A stretch of DNA of 64,000 nucleotides from Mesorhizobium sp. (GCA_004020315.1 SAQG01000021.1:1-64000), one strand, 5' to 3'. Shown: positions 9,724 to 18,876, counted from the first letter of the stretch. Numbers and translations: made by a program. Notes: a model not told the origin generated them from the letters alone.

Positions 9724-10110
9724 ATGACCAATCTGAAGGATCTTACCCCGAAATTTCGCCATGTCCGGCTGCTGCTTGCCCGTGAAAAGGGCCATCCGGA
9801 AGGTGACCGCGAGGAGGGCTATGACGTGCTCGCTCCATTGAACGGTGACGGTCGGATCGACCCGGACGAGTGGAAGGAGCATAAGGCCGCATGCCGCGTT
9901 CGCCGCTTCCGCACCGGTGAAGAAGATCTGATCGGCCGGCTGCGTCGCAAGCCGGGCGGACAGTGGTATTTCGATTATGCCGAGGGCGACCGCGACGACG
10001 AGATCGGCTTCCATCTCGGCGACGAGCGTTTCGTGACCGGCGAATACGTGTCAATCGAACGTAACGGCGCCATGCACACCTATCAGGTGGCACGGGTCGA
10101 ACGGCCTTAG
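9724..10110 (+). CDS. Conserved hypothetical protein
   Basis: A 128-residue soluble, charged protein without signal peptide or membrane segment. I do not recognise a named domain; the C-terminal half (ETGEYVSIER-like beta segments, residues ~95-128) looks like a small beta-barrel fold, which is only an impression. The start at ATG 9724 is fixed by AAAGGAG six nt upstream and by the FNR box at 9662-9675. It is followed after 27 nt by a flavodoxin-fold reductase, with which it probably forms an operon. Confidence 0.75.
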   Translation: MTNLKDLTPKFRHVRLLLAREKGHPEGDREEGYDVLAPLNGDGRIDPDEWKEHKAACRVRRFRTGEEDLIGRLRRKPGGQWYFDYAEGDRDDEIGFHLGDERFVTGEYVSIERNGAMHTYQVARVERP

Positions 10111-10137
10111 CGTTCCAAACAACGCCGGGAGCAACTC

Positions 10138-10728
10138 ATGTCGCGACGCATCCTGGTTGTGGTCGGCCATCCCGAACCGTCTCCGGACCGCCTCTGCCGC
10201 GGTCTGGCGCAAGCCTATGCCGAGGGCGCAAAACAGGCGGGACATGTCGTGCGACAAATCGATCTGGCAGCGCTCAATTTTCCGATGCTGCGCACGATGC
10301 AGGAGTTCGAACACGGCGCGATACCCGATAGCCTGAAGGACGCCGCCGGGGCGATCGTCTGGGCGGAGCACATCGTCTTTGTCTTTCCACTTTGGCTCGG
10401 GACCATGCCGGCCTTGCTCAAGGCATTTCTGGAACAGGTCATGCGGCCGGGAACGGCCTTCGCCTATCCGGACAAGGGTAGAGGCTTTACCAAGACGCTA
10501 CTTCGCGGCCGCTCCGCCCGGCTCGTGGTGACAATGGGCATGCCTTCCCTTCTCTACCAGCTCTGGTTCCTCGGCCACGGCATTGCTGGCATGCGGCGAA
10601 GCATACTCCATTTTGTCGGCATCAGTCCGGTACGCGAGACGTTGTTCGGCATGGTCGCGGGCGCAAGCGACGCGACGCGCGCGAAATGGCTCGGACAAAT
10701 GCGCAGGCTTGGTGCGCGGGCCAGATAG
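10138..10728 (+). CDS. NAD(P)H quinone oxidoreductase-like flavoprotein
   Basis: A 196-residue flavodoxin-fold protein of the NAD(P)H dehydrogenase (quinone)/KefF-MdaB group. ILVVVGHPEPSP near the N-terminus is the FMN/FAD phosphate-binding start; VFVFPLWLGTMPALLKAFLEQV (split here as VFVFPLWLGTMP and ALLKAFLEQV) is the family's flavin-contact region at about 81-102. It likely reduces quinones or related electrophiles with NAD(P)H in the cytosol. Second gene of the FNR-box operon starting at 9724. Confidence 0.85.
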   Translation: MSRRILVVVGHPEPSPDRLCRGLAQAYAEGAKQAGHVVRQIDLAALNFPMLRTMQEFEHGAIPDSLKDAAGAIVWAEHIVFVFPLWLGTMPALLKAFLEQVMRPGTAFAYPDKGRGFTKTLLRGRSARLVVTMGMPSLLYQLWFLGHGIAGMRRSILHFVGISPVRETLFGMVAGASDATRAKWLGQMRRLGARAR

Positions 10729-10743
10729 TCCGGTTGGAGTAGA

Positions 10744-11727
10744 TCACGGCACCAGGACGGCGGCACCACTCAATCTGCCGGCACGCAGATCGTCTAACGC
10801 CTGGTTTGCCTGTTCAAGCGGATAGACCTTTGTATGCGTGCGAACCTGCGCACTCCTGGCAACGGGAAAGAACTCTTCTGCATCGTGGCGAGTCAGGTTT
10901 GCGACTGACACCAATTCACGCTCTTCCCAGAGCAATCGATACGGCATCGCTGGAATGTCACTCATGTGAATACCGCCGCACACGACCCGGCCGCCCTTCC
11001 GCACGGCTCGCAGCGCGTTTGGCACCAAAGCACCAACAGGAGCGAAGATAATCGCGGCATCGAGCTGCTTGGGCGGATGTTCATCCGAACCGCCGGCCCA
11101 GGTGGCGCCGAGCGAGCGCGCAAATGCCTGTGCGTCCTCGTCGCCAGGCCGCGTGAAAGCGAAGACCTCACGATCCTGCCAGATAGCGATCTGGGCGATG
11201 ATGTGCGCGGCAGCGCCGAAGCCATAGATCGCGAGCAGCTTGCCTTCGCCGGCTTTGTTCAGGCACCGCCAACCGATAAGACCGGCGCAAAGCAGCGGCG
11301 CCAACGACACCGCATCTGCATCGGCATCCAGGTCGAAGGCGAAATGCTCGTCGGCGATGACATGGCTGGCGAAACCGCCATCGCGTGTATAGCCGGTGAA
11401 CAGTGGCTGGTCGCAGAGATTTTCACTCCCTGCGGCGCAATAGGGGCAGTGGCCACACGTATGCCCGAGCCAAGGCACGCCGACTCTCCGCCCAAGTCGG
11501 GAGCTCGCGACCCCCTCACCAACAGAATCAATGACGCCGACAATTTCATGACCTGGAATGACCGGCAGGTTTGGATGAGGGAGATCACCATCAACGACAT
11601 GCAGATCGGTCCGACAGATTGCGCATGCCTCGACTTTCAACCTGATTTCGCCCACCCCAGGAATAGGATCGGGTCTGTCGATCAGCTTCAAGGGAGTGCC
11701 GATGCTTTCAAGCACCATGGCTTTCAT
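10744..11727 (-). CDS. Zinc-dependent alcohol dehydrogenase
   Basis: A 327-residue MDR-family dehydrogenase. Catalytic zinc ligands are C38 (ICRTDLH) and H60/E61 (PGHE); the structural zinc is bound by C91, C94, C97 and C105 (CGHCPYCAAGSENLC). The cofactor loop reads YGFGAAAH, so the usual GxGxxG is modified. It probably interconverts alcohols and aldehydes with NAD(H) or NADP(H). The start at 11727 is set by a perfect AGGAGG just upstream; the open frame extends 17 codons further but without a better site. It lies downstream of the triple-BON gene, from which it is separated by an intrinsic terminator. Confidence 0.92.
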   Translation of the reverse strand: MKAMVLESIGTPLKLIDRPDPIPGVGEIRLKVEACAICRTDLHVVDGDLPHPNLPVIPGHEIVGVIDSVGEGVASSRLGRRVGVPWLGHTCGHCPYCAAGSENLCDQPLFTGYTRDGGFASHVIADEHFAFDLDADADAVSLAPLLCAGLIGWRCLNKAGEGKLLAIYGFGAAAHIIAQIAIWQDREVFAFTRPGDEDAQAFARSLGATWAGGSDEHPPKQLDAAIIFAPVGALVPNALRAVRKGGRVVCGGIHMSDIPAMPYRLLWEERELVSVANLTRHDAEEFFPVARSAQVRTHTKVYPLEQANQALDDLRAGRLSGAAVLVP

Positions 11728-11744
11728 GACACCTCCTATGCATT

Positions 11745-11786
11745 CCGCAAAAACAAAAGGAAGCGGATGACGATCCACTTCCTTTT
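11745..11786 (-). terminator. Rho-independent terminator after the BON gene
   Basis: On the minus strand a stem AAAAGGAAG...CTTCCTTTT (11778-11786 with 11755-11763, plus three inner pairs) is followed by TTTTGTTTTTG. It sits 15 nt beyond the stop of the BON gene and 28 nt before the alcohol dehydrogenase start. Confidence 0.7.
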
Positions 11787-11800
11787 GACGCTGCTACGTA

Positions 11801-12448
11801 TCAGGCGATTGTAATGAGGTCTTCGACCATGTGCACGCCGGGTACGGCCCAGGCGGCCCGTTCCGTTGTGCGACGCTCGGCCCAACTGTTGACCTTGCCT
11901 TCTAGCGTAACCCGGCCATCGGACACTTTGACATTTATTGCCTTCGCCTCGACTTCGGCGTTGCGTTTCAGTGCATCTTCGATGCGCTTTTTCACATCAC
12001 CCACTGATGCTTGCGGCTTCACCTCGATTTGGTTGTAGACGCCGAGCACGCCCGCCAAATACCGAATGGCAGCGGCAGCGGCGGCTTTCTGATACTGCCA
12101 TTCCACCTTGCCGGTGAGGGTCACCCAGCCATTCTGGACTTTGACCTGCACCGCTCCGTCGGGGACCACCGTGTTCCAGCTGATCGTGTGCAGAGCCCGC
12201 TTGGCGATCTCATCGTCTGCCGTGACATTGCTGCCGAAAGGCCGCACTTCGATCTCTTGGGCGACACCTTTTACGCCCTTGACGCAAAGGACCGCTTTTT
12301 CCGCCGTGGCCTTCTGTGCATAGGTCGAGACATGGCCGGTCAGTGTGACTACCCCGTTATCGACAGCGACGCCGATATTGGCCGCGTCGATGCTGGGCTG
12401 GAACTCCAGCTCAAAGATGACGTTCTGTCGCAAAGTATTGTCGTTCAT
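11801..12448 (-). CDS. Triple BON-domain protein
   Basis: A 215-residue protein made of three BON domains (about 4-73, 81-149, 152-214), each with the V-x-V-x-x-G-x-V-T-L-x-G-x-V core. BON domains are associated with envelope or phospholipid binding in OsmY-like proteins, but no signal peptide is visible here. I set the start at ATG 12448 (MNDNTLRQN). The FNR box at 12527-12540 predicts a 44-nt leader. A close paralogue of equal length is at 48998-49645, starting MTDITLRQN. Confidence 0.9.
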   Translation of the reverse strand: MNDNTLRQNVIFELEFQPSIDAANIGVAVDNGVVTLTGHVSTYAQKATAEKAVLCVKGVKGVAQEIEVRPFGSNVTADDEIAKRALHTISWNTVVPDGAVQVKVQNGWVTLTGKVEWQYQKAAAAAAIRYLAGVLGVYNQIEVKPQASVGDVKKRIEDALKRNAEVEAKAINVKVSDGRVTLEGKVNSWAERRTTERAAWAVPGVHMVEDLITIA

Positions 12449-12526
12449 ACTTGCACCTCTGTTCCGAGCGGGTCGCACCCACTCTGTTGAAGATGTTAAA
12501 AATGCAGAGATGTGGCGGGTGGCGCG

Positions 12527-12540
12527 TTGATGGAGATCAA
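12527..12540 (-). promoter_or_regulatory. FNR/FixK box for the triple-BON gene
   Basis: TTGATGGAGATCAA on the plus strand (TTGATCTCCATCAA on minus). At -41.5 on the minus strand it starts transcription near 12492, 44 nt before ATG 12448. Confidence 0.8.
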
Positions 12541-12737
12541 AAGGCCAAGGCCATGTGCTTGATTGCTCGAAACGGGAACCGTGATTGAACGAGGCAACGC
12601 ATCGCCTAGACGTTCTGGGGCCAGGAGCCAGCGTGGGCCGGACCGTCTTCTGACGACACGCATGAACACAACATTCCAGACCTCTCGGGACCTTTGCGAA
12701 ATCCAATAGTTCGGATGCAGCGAGGACAAATTCTCTT

Positions 12738-12751
12738 TTGACCGGCATCAA
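12738..12751 (+). promoter_or_regulatory. FNR/FixK box for the arginine deiminase operon
   Basis: TTGACCGGCATCAA; half-sites TTGAC and ATCAA. It predicts transcription near 12786, 28 nt before the arcD start at 12814. Confidence 0.8.
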
Positions 12752-12813
12752 AGCGGCCGCCCCTCCTTCTCTGTTTATTGCCTCCCATCAACGCCATGCT
12801 ACGGGAGAGCATC

Positions 12814-14280
12814 ATGACTACCGCTGGAATCAACATCCCTATCCGAAAGGTGACGACCGCAGCAGCGACAAAGCTCCGAGTGGGTTCGCTCACCGCACTG
12901 GTGATCGGTTCGATGGTCGGCTCTGGCGTGTTCAGCCTACCGCAGAATATGGCGGCCGGCGCCGGTCCTCTTGCCGTCCTGATTGGCTGGGCCATCACCG
13001 CGATCGGCATGCTGGCGTTGGTCTTCGTCTATCAGTCGCTCGCAACCCGCAAGCCCGAACTCGACGCCGGCCCCTATGCCTATGCCAAGGCTGGCTTCGG
13101 CCCCTTCATTGGCTTCAACAGCGCCTGGGGCTACTGGATCAGCGCCTGGGTCGGTAATGTTTCCTACGCGGTGATCGTTTTCAGCGCGCTTTCCTATTTC
13201 TTTCCGGCCTTCGGTGACGGAAATACCTGGCAGGCTGTGCTCGGTGCATCGATCCTGCTGTGGCTGATCCACGCCCTGGTTCTCGCCGGCATCCGGCAGG
13301 CAGCGATCGTGAACGTCATTGTCACGGTGGCAAAGATCGCTCCGATTGTTCTGTTCGTGGGAGTCGTCGGAGTCGCGTTCAAGCTGGAAGTTTGGTCGCT
13401 CGACTTCACCGGGTTTGGCAACGCCAGTCTCGGCTCGATTACCGCACAAGTGAAAAGCACAATGCTGGTGACCCTGTGGGTGTTCATCGGCATCGAAGGC
13501 GCCAGCGTATTCTCCGGCCGGGCCGAACGCCGCAAGGACATAGCTATGGCGACCCTTCTGGGCTTCTTCACCTGCCTCGCGCTCTATGCCCTGGTCTCCT
13601 TGCTGTCGCTCGGCATTTTGAGCCAGCCTGAGCTCGCCGCGCTGAAGAACCCCTCTATGGCTGGCGTGCTGGAGGCGGTTGTCGGGCCCTGGGGCGCCAT
13701 CCTTATCAACATCGCGCTTGTCGTGTCGGTGGTCGGCGCCTTCCTGAGCTGGACGCTGCTTGCCGCGGAAATTCCGCATGTCGCCGCCAAGGACGGAACG
13801 ATGCCGAAATTCTTCGGCCGGGAGAGCGAGCGTGGTGTGCCGTCGACCTCGCTCTTGATCACCAACCTGTTGGTCCAGGCGTTCCTGGTGATCACGCTCT
13901 TTGCGCAAAGCACCTATCAGGCGCTGTTCTACATCGCATCCGCAGCCATCCTTGTGCCTTACATCTTTTCGGGAGCCTACGCGGCCAAGCTCGCGCTGAC
14001 CGGGGAGAGCTATGGGAACAGCGAGCAGCGCGCCGGTCCGCTTTTCGCCGGACTGCTGGCGACGGTCTACGGGCTGTGGCTCGTCTACGCGGCTGGACCC
14101 GCCTACCTGTTCATGTGCGCGATCCTCTATGCGCCCGGCATCCTCTTCTACATTTGGGCCCGCCGCGAAACCAACCAGCGCATCTTCCATCCTGCCGAAG
14201 CAGCACTCGCCGCAGCGCTTGCCCTCGCCGGTATCGCTGCCGCCTACCTCATCTGGAACGGGAGCATCAGCCCGCTATGA
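12814..14280 (+). CDS. arcD: APC-family arginine/ornithine antiporter
   Basis: A 488-residue inner-membrane transporter with about 12-13 hydrophobic segments. The first helix contains VIGSMVGSGVFSLPQNM, the substrate-binding G-S-G-V-F motif of APC basic amino-acid/polyamine antiporters. Position as first gene of an arcD-arcA-arcB-arcC operon gives the role: uptake of arginine in exchange for ornithine. I chose ATG 12814 because of GGGAGAG upstream; in-frame ATG 12796 is possible. The stop overlaps the arcA start (ATGA). Confidence 0.92.
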   Translation: MTTAGINIPIRKVTTAAATKLRVGSLTALVIGSMVGSGVFSLPQNMAAGAGPLAVLIGWAITAIGMLALVFVYQSLATRKPELDAGPYAYAKAGFGPFIGFNSAWGYWISAWVGNVSYAVIVFSALSYFFPAFGDGNTWQAVLGASILLWLIHALVLAGIRQAAIVNVIVTVAKIAPIVLFVGVVGVAFKLEVWSLDFTGFGNASLGSITAQVKSTMLVTLWVFIGIEGASVFSGRAERRKDIAMATLLGFFTCLALYALVSLLSLGILSQPELAALKNPSMAGVLEAVVGPWGAILINIALVVSVVGAFLSWTLLAAEIPHVAAKDGTMPKFFGRESERGVPSTSLLITNLLVQAFLVITLFAQSTYQALFYIASAAILVPYIFSGAYAAKLALTGESYGNSEQRAGPLFAGLLATVYGLWLVYAAGPAYLFMCAILYAPGILFYIWARRETNQRIFHPAEAALAAALALAGIAAAYLIWNGSISPL

Positions 14281-15509
14281 ACGCTCCAATCACCACGACC
14301 AAGCTTGGCGCCTTTTCTGAAGTTGGCCGGCTGCGCGAGGTGCTGGTGCACCGCCCCGATCTCAGCCTGCAAAGGCTGACGCCGGAAAATTGCAAGGCGT
14401 TGCTTTTTGACGATGTCCTGTGGGTCAAGAAGGCACGGCAGGAGCATGATGTCTTCGTCGACGCACTGCGCGAACGCGGCGTTGTGGTGCATTCGTTCGG
14501 GGAACTCCTGGCCGACACCATGAGTCTGACCAAGGCCCGCGACTGGCTTTTGGATCGCCGGATCCATCCCGGCGTCGTCGGGCTCGACATGGTTGACGAG
14601 ATGCGGGGGTGGCTCAACGAGATGCCCTCACCGCAGCTGGCGTCCTACCTCGTCGGCGGCATCGCTCGCGCAGAGCTGCCTTTCGAACCAAGCGGATTGA
14701 CCGGAAGGACACTCGCGCCTCAGGACTTCGTGCTTCCACCGCTGCCGAACCAGCTTTTCACCCGCGACAGTTCCTGCTGGATTTATGGCTCGGTCTCGGT
14801 CAATGCCATGTACTGGCCCGCGAGGCGGCCAGAAGCGGCCAATGTCGAAGCCGTCTACCGCTTCCACCCCCGCTTTCGCGACAGCGGCATCCCCTTCGTT
14901 TCACCTGATCCGGGAACCGGCATCAGCCTGGAAGGCGGAGACGTCATGCCCATCGGCGATGGAACGGTTCTCGTCGGCATGGGAGAGCGGACCACGCCAC
15001 AAGCCGTGGGCGGCCTCGCACGCAGCCTGTTCGCTGCTGGCGAAGCGACGCGCGTGATCGCCGCGCTGATGCCGCGGGACCGCAGCTTCATGCATCTCGA
15101 CACCGTCTTCACCTTCTGCGACCGCGATCTGGTCACGATGTACCCGCCGGTGGTCGAGCGGCTGCGCACCTTCTCGCTGCGGCCGGGCGACGGAGCGGCA
15201 ACGGTCGAGGTCACGGACGAGACAAAACCGTTCACAGAGGTTGTTGCCCAAGCCCTTGGATTGAAATCGCTGCGGATCATCGCCACCGGTGGCGACCGTT
15301 ATGAGGCCGAGCGCGAGCAATGGGATGATGGCAACAACGTCGTTGCTCTCGAGCCCGGCGTGGTCATCGGCTACGACCGCAACGTCTACACCAATACGCT
15401 TCTGCGCCGCGCCGGGATTGAAGTCATCACCGTCGAGGGCGCCGAGCTCAGTCGCGGTCGCGGCGGCGGGCATTGCATGACCTGTCCCATTGCCCGCGAC
15501 CCGATTTGA
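14277..15509 (+). CDS. arcA: Arginine deiminase
   Basis: A 410-residue cytosolic enzyme converting arginine to citrulline and ammonia. Recognisable are the N-terminal GRLREVLVHRP, the guanidinium-binding FTRDSS, MHLDTVFTF with the catalytic histidine, and the nucleophilic cysteine in GGGHCMTCPIARDPI at the C-terminus (about residue 400). Length matches the family. The start overlaps the arcD stop by four bases (ATGA), indicating translational coupling. First enzyme of the ADI pathway, which yields one ATP per arginine through arcB and arcC; expression is probably under the FNR box at 12738. Confidence 0.97.
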   Translation: MNAPITTTKLGAFSEVGRLREVLVHRPDLSLQRLTPENCKALLFDDVLWVKKARQEHDVFVDALRERGVVVHSFGELLADTMSLTKARDWLLDRRIHPGVVGLDMVDEMRGWLNEMPSPQLASYLVGGIARAELPFEPSGLTGRTLAPQDFVLPPLPNQLFTRDSSCWIYGSVSVNAMYWPARRPEAANVEAVYRFHPRFRDSGIPFVSPDPGTGISLEGGDVMPIGDGTVLVGMGERTTPQAVGGLARSLFAAGEATRVIAALMPRDRSFMHLDTVFTFCDRDLVTMYPPVVERLRTFSLRPGDGAATVEVTDETKPFTEVVAQALGLKSLRIIATGGDRYEAEREQWDDGNNVVALEPGVVIGYDRNVYTNTLLRRAGIEVITVEGAELSRGRGGGHCMTCPIARDPI

Positions 15510-15526
15510 CCCGAAAGGAACTCTCC

Positions 15527-16528
15527 ATGTCGATCAATCTTCACGGCCGCTCCGTTCTGACCCTGGACGATCTCACGGCTGACGAGATCCGTTTTCTTCT
15601 GAGGCTGGCGGCCGATCTCAAAGCCGCCAAGCTTGCCGGGCACGAGACACCGCGTCTCACTCGGAAAAACATCGCGCTGATTTTCGAAAAGGATTCAACG
15701 CGCACACGCACGGGCTTCGAAGTGGCAGCCTATGACCAAGGTGCCCATGTCACCTATTTCGGTCCCAGCGGCAGCCACATCGGCCACAAGGAATCGATGA
15801 AGGACACCGCCCGCGTACTCGGGCGGATGTACGACGCGATAGAATATCGCGGCTTTGGCCAGCACCAGGCCGAATTGCTTGCCGCGCATGCCGGCGTGCC
15901 CGTCTATAACGGTCTCACCGACGAGGCGCATCCGACGCAGATCCTCGCCGATTTGATGACCATGCGCGAATTCACGCACAAGCATCTTTCGGACGTGACG
16001 GTGACCTTTGTTGGCGAGGGTCGCGACAATGTCGCGCTGTCGCTCGCGCTGGGAGCTGCCAAGGTCGGCATCGACATGCGCATCGCCTCGCCCAGGGAGC
16101 TCTGGCCGGATGAGGGATTCTGCGCCCATGTCAGGCAACTGGCGGAACACAGTGGCGGCCGCTTCAGGCTGGACGAAGATGTGAAGGGCTGCGTCCAGGA
16201 CGCCGACTTTGTCTATACCGACGTCTGGATGTCGATGGGCGAGGACAAATCCGGCTGGGCCGAGCGCATTCGTCTTTTGACGCCCTACCGGGTAACCCGC
16301 GAAGTGATGGCTGGCGCCGGCAACCCGCACGTCAAATTCATGCATTGCCTGCCGGCGTTCCATGACACCGACACCGAGATCGGCGCCTTCATCGGAAAGG
16401 AATATGGCATCGACTGCATGGAGGTCACAGACGAGGTGTTCGAGTCGGATGCCTCGATCGTCTTCGACCAGGCCGAAAACCGCTTGCATACGATCAAGGC
16501 CCTGCTCGTCGCCACGATCGGCAATTGA
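15527..16528 (+). CDS. arcB: Ornithine carbamoyltransferase, catabolic
   Basis: A 333-residue enzyme that phosphorolyses citrulline to ornithine and carbamoyl phosphate. Carbamoyl-phosphate binding motifs STRTRT (57-62) and HPTQ (135-138) and the ornithine-side HCLPAFHD (~272) are present. The length (333, versus ~305-310 for many anabolic forms) and the operon position favour the catabolic ArcB form over biosynthetic ArgF. The start ATG 15527 has AAAGGA nine nt upstream. The next gene starts one base after its stop. Confidence 0.95.
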   Translation: MSINLHGRSVLTLDDLTADEIRFLLRLAADLKAAKLAGHETPRLTRKNIALIFEKDSTRTRTGFEVAAYDQGAHVTYFGPSGSHIGHKESMKDTARVLGRMYDAIEYRGFGQHQAELLAAHAGVPVYNGLTDEAHPTQILADLMTMREFTHKHLSDVTVTFVGEGRDNVALSLALGAAKVGIDMRIASPRELWPDEGFCAHVRQLAEHSGGRFRLDEDVKGCVQDADFVYTDVWMSMGEDKSGWAERIRLLTPYRVTREVMAGAGNPHVKFMHCLPAFHDTDTEIGAFIGKEYGIDCMEVTDEVFESDASIVFDQAENRLHTIKALLVATIGN

Positions 16529-16529
16529 A

Positions 16530-17498
16530 ATGCTTATTATCGTTGCGCTCGGCGGAAACGCACTGCTGCGCCGTGGGGAACCGATGACGGCCGGGAACCA
16601 GCGCAGCAACATCAAGCGCGCCGCATCCGAACTGGCGGCTCTTGTTGGCGAAGGGCATTCGGTCGTGATCACGCATGGCAACGGCCCGCAGGTTGGTCTG
16701 CTCGCACTGCAGGCCGCCGCCAACCCGGGCGGCGGAGCGTTTCCGCTGGACGTGCTCGGCGCCGAGAGCGCCGGCATGATCGGTTACGTGATCGAGCAGG
16801 AACTCGGCAACCTCTTAAAAGAGAGGCTGTTCGCGACGCTGCTAACGCAGGTCAAGGTGGATCCGCACGATCCGGCTTTCGCTCGCCCGACGAAGCCGAT
16901 TGGCCCGGTCTACGATAAGGCAACTGCGACCAGACTTGCCGCGCAACGCGGCTGGCAGATCGCGCCCGACGGTGACAAATGGCGCCGCGTCGTGCCTTCG
17001 CCCAAGCCGCTGGAGATACTGGAAGCATCAGTGATTTCGTTCTTGGTCGAGCGCGGCGTTATCGTCATTTGCACGGGCGGCGGCGGGGTTCCGGTGATAG
17101 CGCGAGATGACGGCAGTCTTTGCGGAGTGGAGGCCGTCATCGACAAGGACCTGGCAAGTTCGCTTCTGGCGCGCCAATTGAAGGCCGACATGCTGCTCAT
17201 GCTGACCGACGTCGACGCAGTCTATGTCAACTATGGCACCGCTACCGCCCGTGCGCTCCGGAGGGTTAGCCCGACAGAGATATCAGGCCGGGATTTTCCC
17301 GCTGGCTCCATGGGGCCAAAGGTCAGCGCCGCGATCGAATTCACTGAGGCAACTGGCAAGCCCGCCGCGATCGGCAAGCTTGATGACGCTGTCGAAATTG
17401 TCAGAGGCGAGCGCGGCACATGGTTCGAAGGCGGCGCTTCGGTTCCAACGGTCGAGCGTCTGCCGGCTAGCAGGCATCGCCCTTATAAGCTGATCTAG
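16530..17498 (+). CDS. arcC: Carbamate kinase
   Basis: A 322-residue amino-acid-kinase-fold enzyme that makes ATP from carbamoyl phosphate and ADP, the energy-yielding last step of the arginine deiminase pathway. Visible are IVALGGNALLRRGEP, THGNGPQVG, the family-typical GGGGVPV and the late GSMGPKV. The start ATG 16530 follows the arcB stop after one base. The protein is slightly longer than the ~310-residue norm, mostly at the C-terminus. Confidence 0.95.
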   Translation: MLIIVALGGNALLRRGEPMTAGNQRSNIKRAASELAALVGEGHSVVITHGNGPQVGLLALQAAANPGGGAFPLDVLGAESAGMIGYVIEQELGNLLKERLFATLLTQVKVDPHDPAFARPTKPIGPVYDKATATRLAAQRGWQIAPDGDKWRRVVPSPKPLEILEASVISFLVERGVIVICTGGGGVPVIARDDGSLCGVEAVIDKDLASSLLARQLKADMLLMLTDVDAVYVNYGTATARALRRVSPTEISGRDFPAGSMGPKVSAAIEFTEATGKPAAIGKLDDAVEIVRGERGTWFEGGASVPTVERLPASRHRPYKLI

Positions 17499-17512
17499 AT
17501 GGCATCGCATGG

Positions 17513-18796
17513 TCACACGGCCAGTACAGGGGCAAAACCGCCGCCGGGCGTGCGGAAGTTCGTGGTTTGGCCCTGGTAGAGGCGCGCGGCGGCGAGCAAC
17601 ATCTGGCCGTCGTAAGTGTAGAGCCGCACGTCCATTTTGCGCGGTGCGGGTGCACCATCGATTTCGATCATACGCTGCCCGGGCGCGGCAAATGACTGGG
17701 CCACATAGCCGCCGCGAGCGATCTCTGCCCACACGCCTTTGGTCACCTTGTCGCCGCGGTAGACCGCCTTGCTGCCATGGCCGGAGAGCGGCTTGAAGAA
17801 CATGTCCTTGCGGGATTGCCAGGCGGCATCCAAATTGTCGGGGGTAATCAGCGTGGTTCGCGGGATGCCTGTGAGCCGCGAGCGCAGCTCCGGGGAAAGG
17901 CCGAATGCTTCGAGCGCCGCCGGATCGGATAGCAATGTCAGATTTCGCTTGCTTGCAAAGAGCGCATGATTGTGTGGATTGGGTGTGACCACTACCGCGC
18001 CGTCCTGATAAGCCGCCCTGAGTGCCGTATGCTCGGGCCCATCAAGCGCAAAATCGACCAGGCGATTGTAAACCAGCTCTATCTCGTTGCCGTCCAGCCG
18101 AAGCCTGCCGCCTTCATATTTAAGCTTGCTCGCGTCCCCAATGACCGCTTCGACGCCATGCTTCAGCAACAACTGCCTGGCAAGTACAAATTCGGCATAG
18201 AGATACTGCTCCTCAGGCCGATCATCGACGATCGCGATCCTTCGCGGCGAACCGGCACCCCGCTGGCGCCGCCATTCGTGCGTGAACATCGCAATGACGC
18301 TGGCTTCGAAGTGGTTGTCCCTGGCGCCGATTAGCGCCCGGTCAGCTTCAGAGCAGCAAGCCTTCTGGGCCTTCGCCAGCACTGCATTGAGGAAAACGCC
18401 GCCGGCGTTGGTGTTCACCTCGATCAGCTTGGGGCCATCATCGTCGAGATGGAAATCGTAGCCCATAAGAGCGCCAATTGGCCCAAAATCGCGTTGCGCG
18501 ATTTCGGGAGCCCAGGAGAGGACCGCTTCGCGGTACGATGGCAAATGTGCTGCCGCCTCAATGGCGACGACGATTCTTTGCATCTCGTCGAGGGCGGACG
18601 CGGCAAGAAAGACCGGGACGTTGGAAAATAGATGCGGCCGTGTCGCCATGAAGGTTTCGCAGAAGCCAGGCTCACCGGCTTCGCGATCCAGCGCCGCCCA
18701 AAGTTCCGCCCGGTCGAGCGTGATGCAGAAGCATTTGCGGTTAAGCCGCTCTGATAGGGATGTGCTGGCCTTCGCGACCGCAGGCACTGTAAGCAC
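17513..18796 (-). CDS. ATP-grasp-like conserved protein
   Basis: A 427-residue soluble protein with features of ATP-grasp ligases: LIEVNTNAGGVFLN near residue 123-136 resembles the metal-binding E-x-N motif, and KPLSGHGSKAVYRG near 345 resembles the ATP-binding lysine/glycine loop. The order (E-x-N before the K loop) would be a permuted arrangement, which I infer and cannot prove. Substrate unknown. The GTG at 18796 is preceded by GAGGAG. The FNR box at 18863-18876 predicts a 32-nt leader. It is convergent with arcC and may act beside the arginine pathway. Confidence 0.65.
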   Translation of the reverse strand: MLTVPAVAKASTSLSERLNRKCFCITLDRAELWAALDREAGEPGFCETFMATRPHLFSNVPVFLAASALDEMQRIVVAIEAAAHLPSYREAVLSWAPEIAQRDFGPIGALMGYDFHLDDDGPKLIEVNTNAGGVFLNAVLAKAQKACCSEADRALIGARDNHFEASVIAMFTHEWRRQRGAGSPRRIAIVDDRPEEQYLYAEFVLARQLLLKHGVEAVIGDASKLKYEGGRLRLDGNEIELVYNRLVDFALDGPEHTALRAAYQDGAVVVTPNPHNHALFASKRNLTLLSDPAALEAFGLSPELRSRLTGIPRTTLITPDNLDAAWQSRKDMFFKPLSGHGSKAVYRGDKVTKGVWAEIARGGYVAQSFAAPGQRMIEIDGAPAPRKMDVRLYTYDGQMLLAAARLYQGQTTNFRTPGGGFAPVLAV

Positions 18797-18862
18797 GTCG
18801 TTATCTCCTCATTGCCGGCCGCCAGAGTCATGCAAATTTCGCATTCGCCACGCTGGCGAGCT

Positions 18863-18876
18863 TTGATTTGTATCAA
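18863..18876. promoter_or_regulatory. FNR/FixK box between ATP-grasp gene and copper cluster
   Basis: TTGATTTGTATCAA, both half-sites perfect. Toward minus it predicts a start near 18828 (32-nt leader for the gene at 18796). Toward plus it predicts 18911, essentially on the ATG at 18910. Confidence 0.82.

Larger units (their letters stand above)
12449..12813. other. Divergent promoter region between BON gene and arcD
   Basis: No gene is supported in these 365 bases. It holds two FNR/FixK boxes, one pointing at each neighbour, about 200 bp apart. Confidence 0.7.

Noticed and set aside
12937..14190. 417-codon open frame on minus strand
   Set aside because: Mirror frame of the arcD transporter; rich in Gln/Asp/Arg as expected from a GC-rich shadow of membrane codons.
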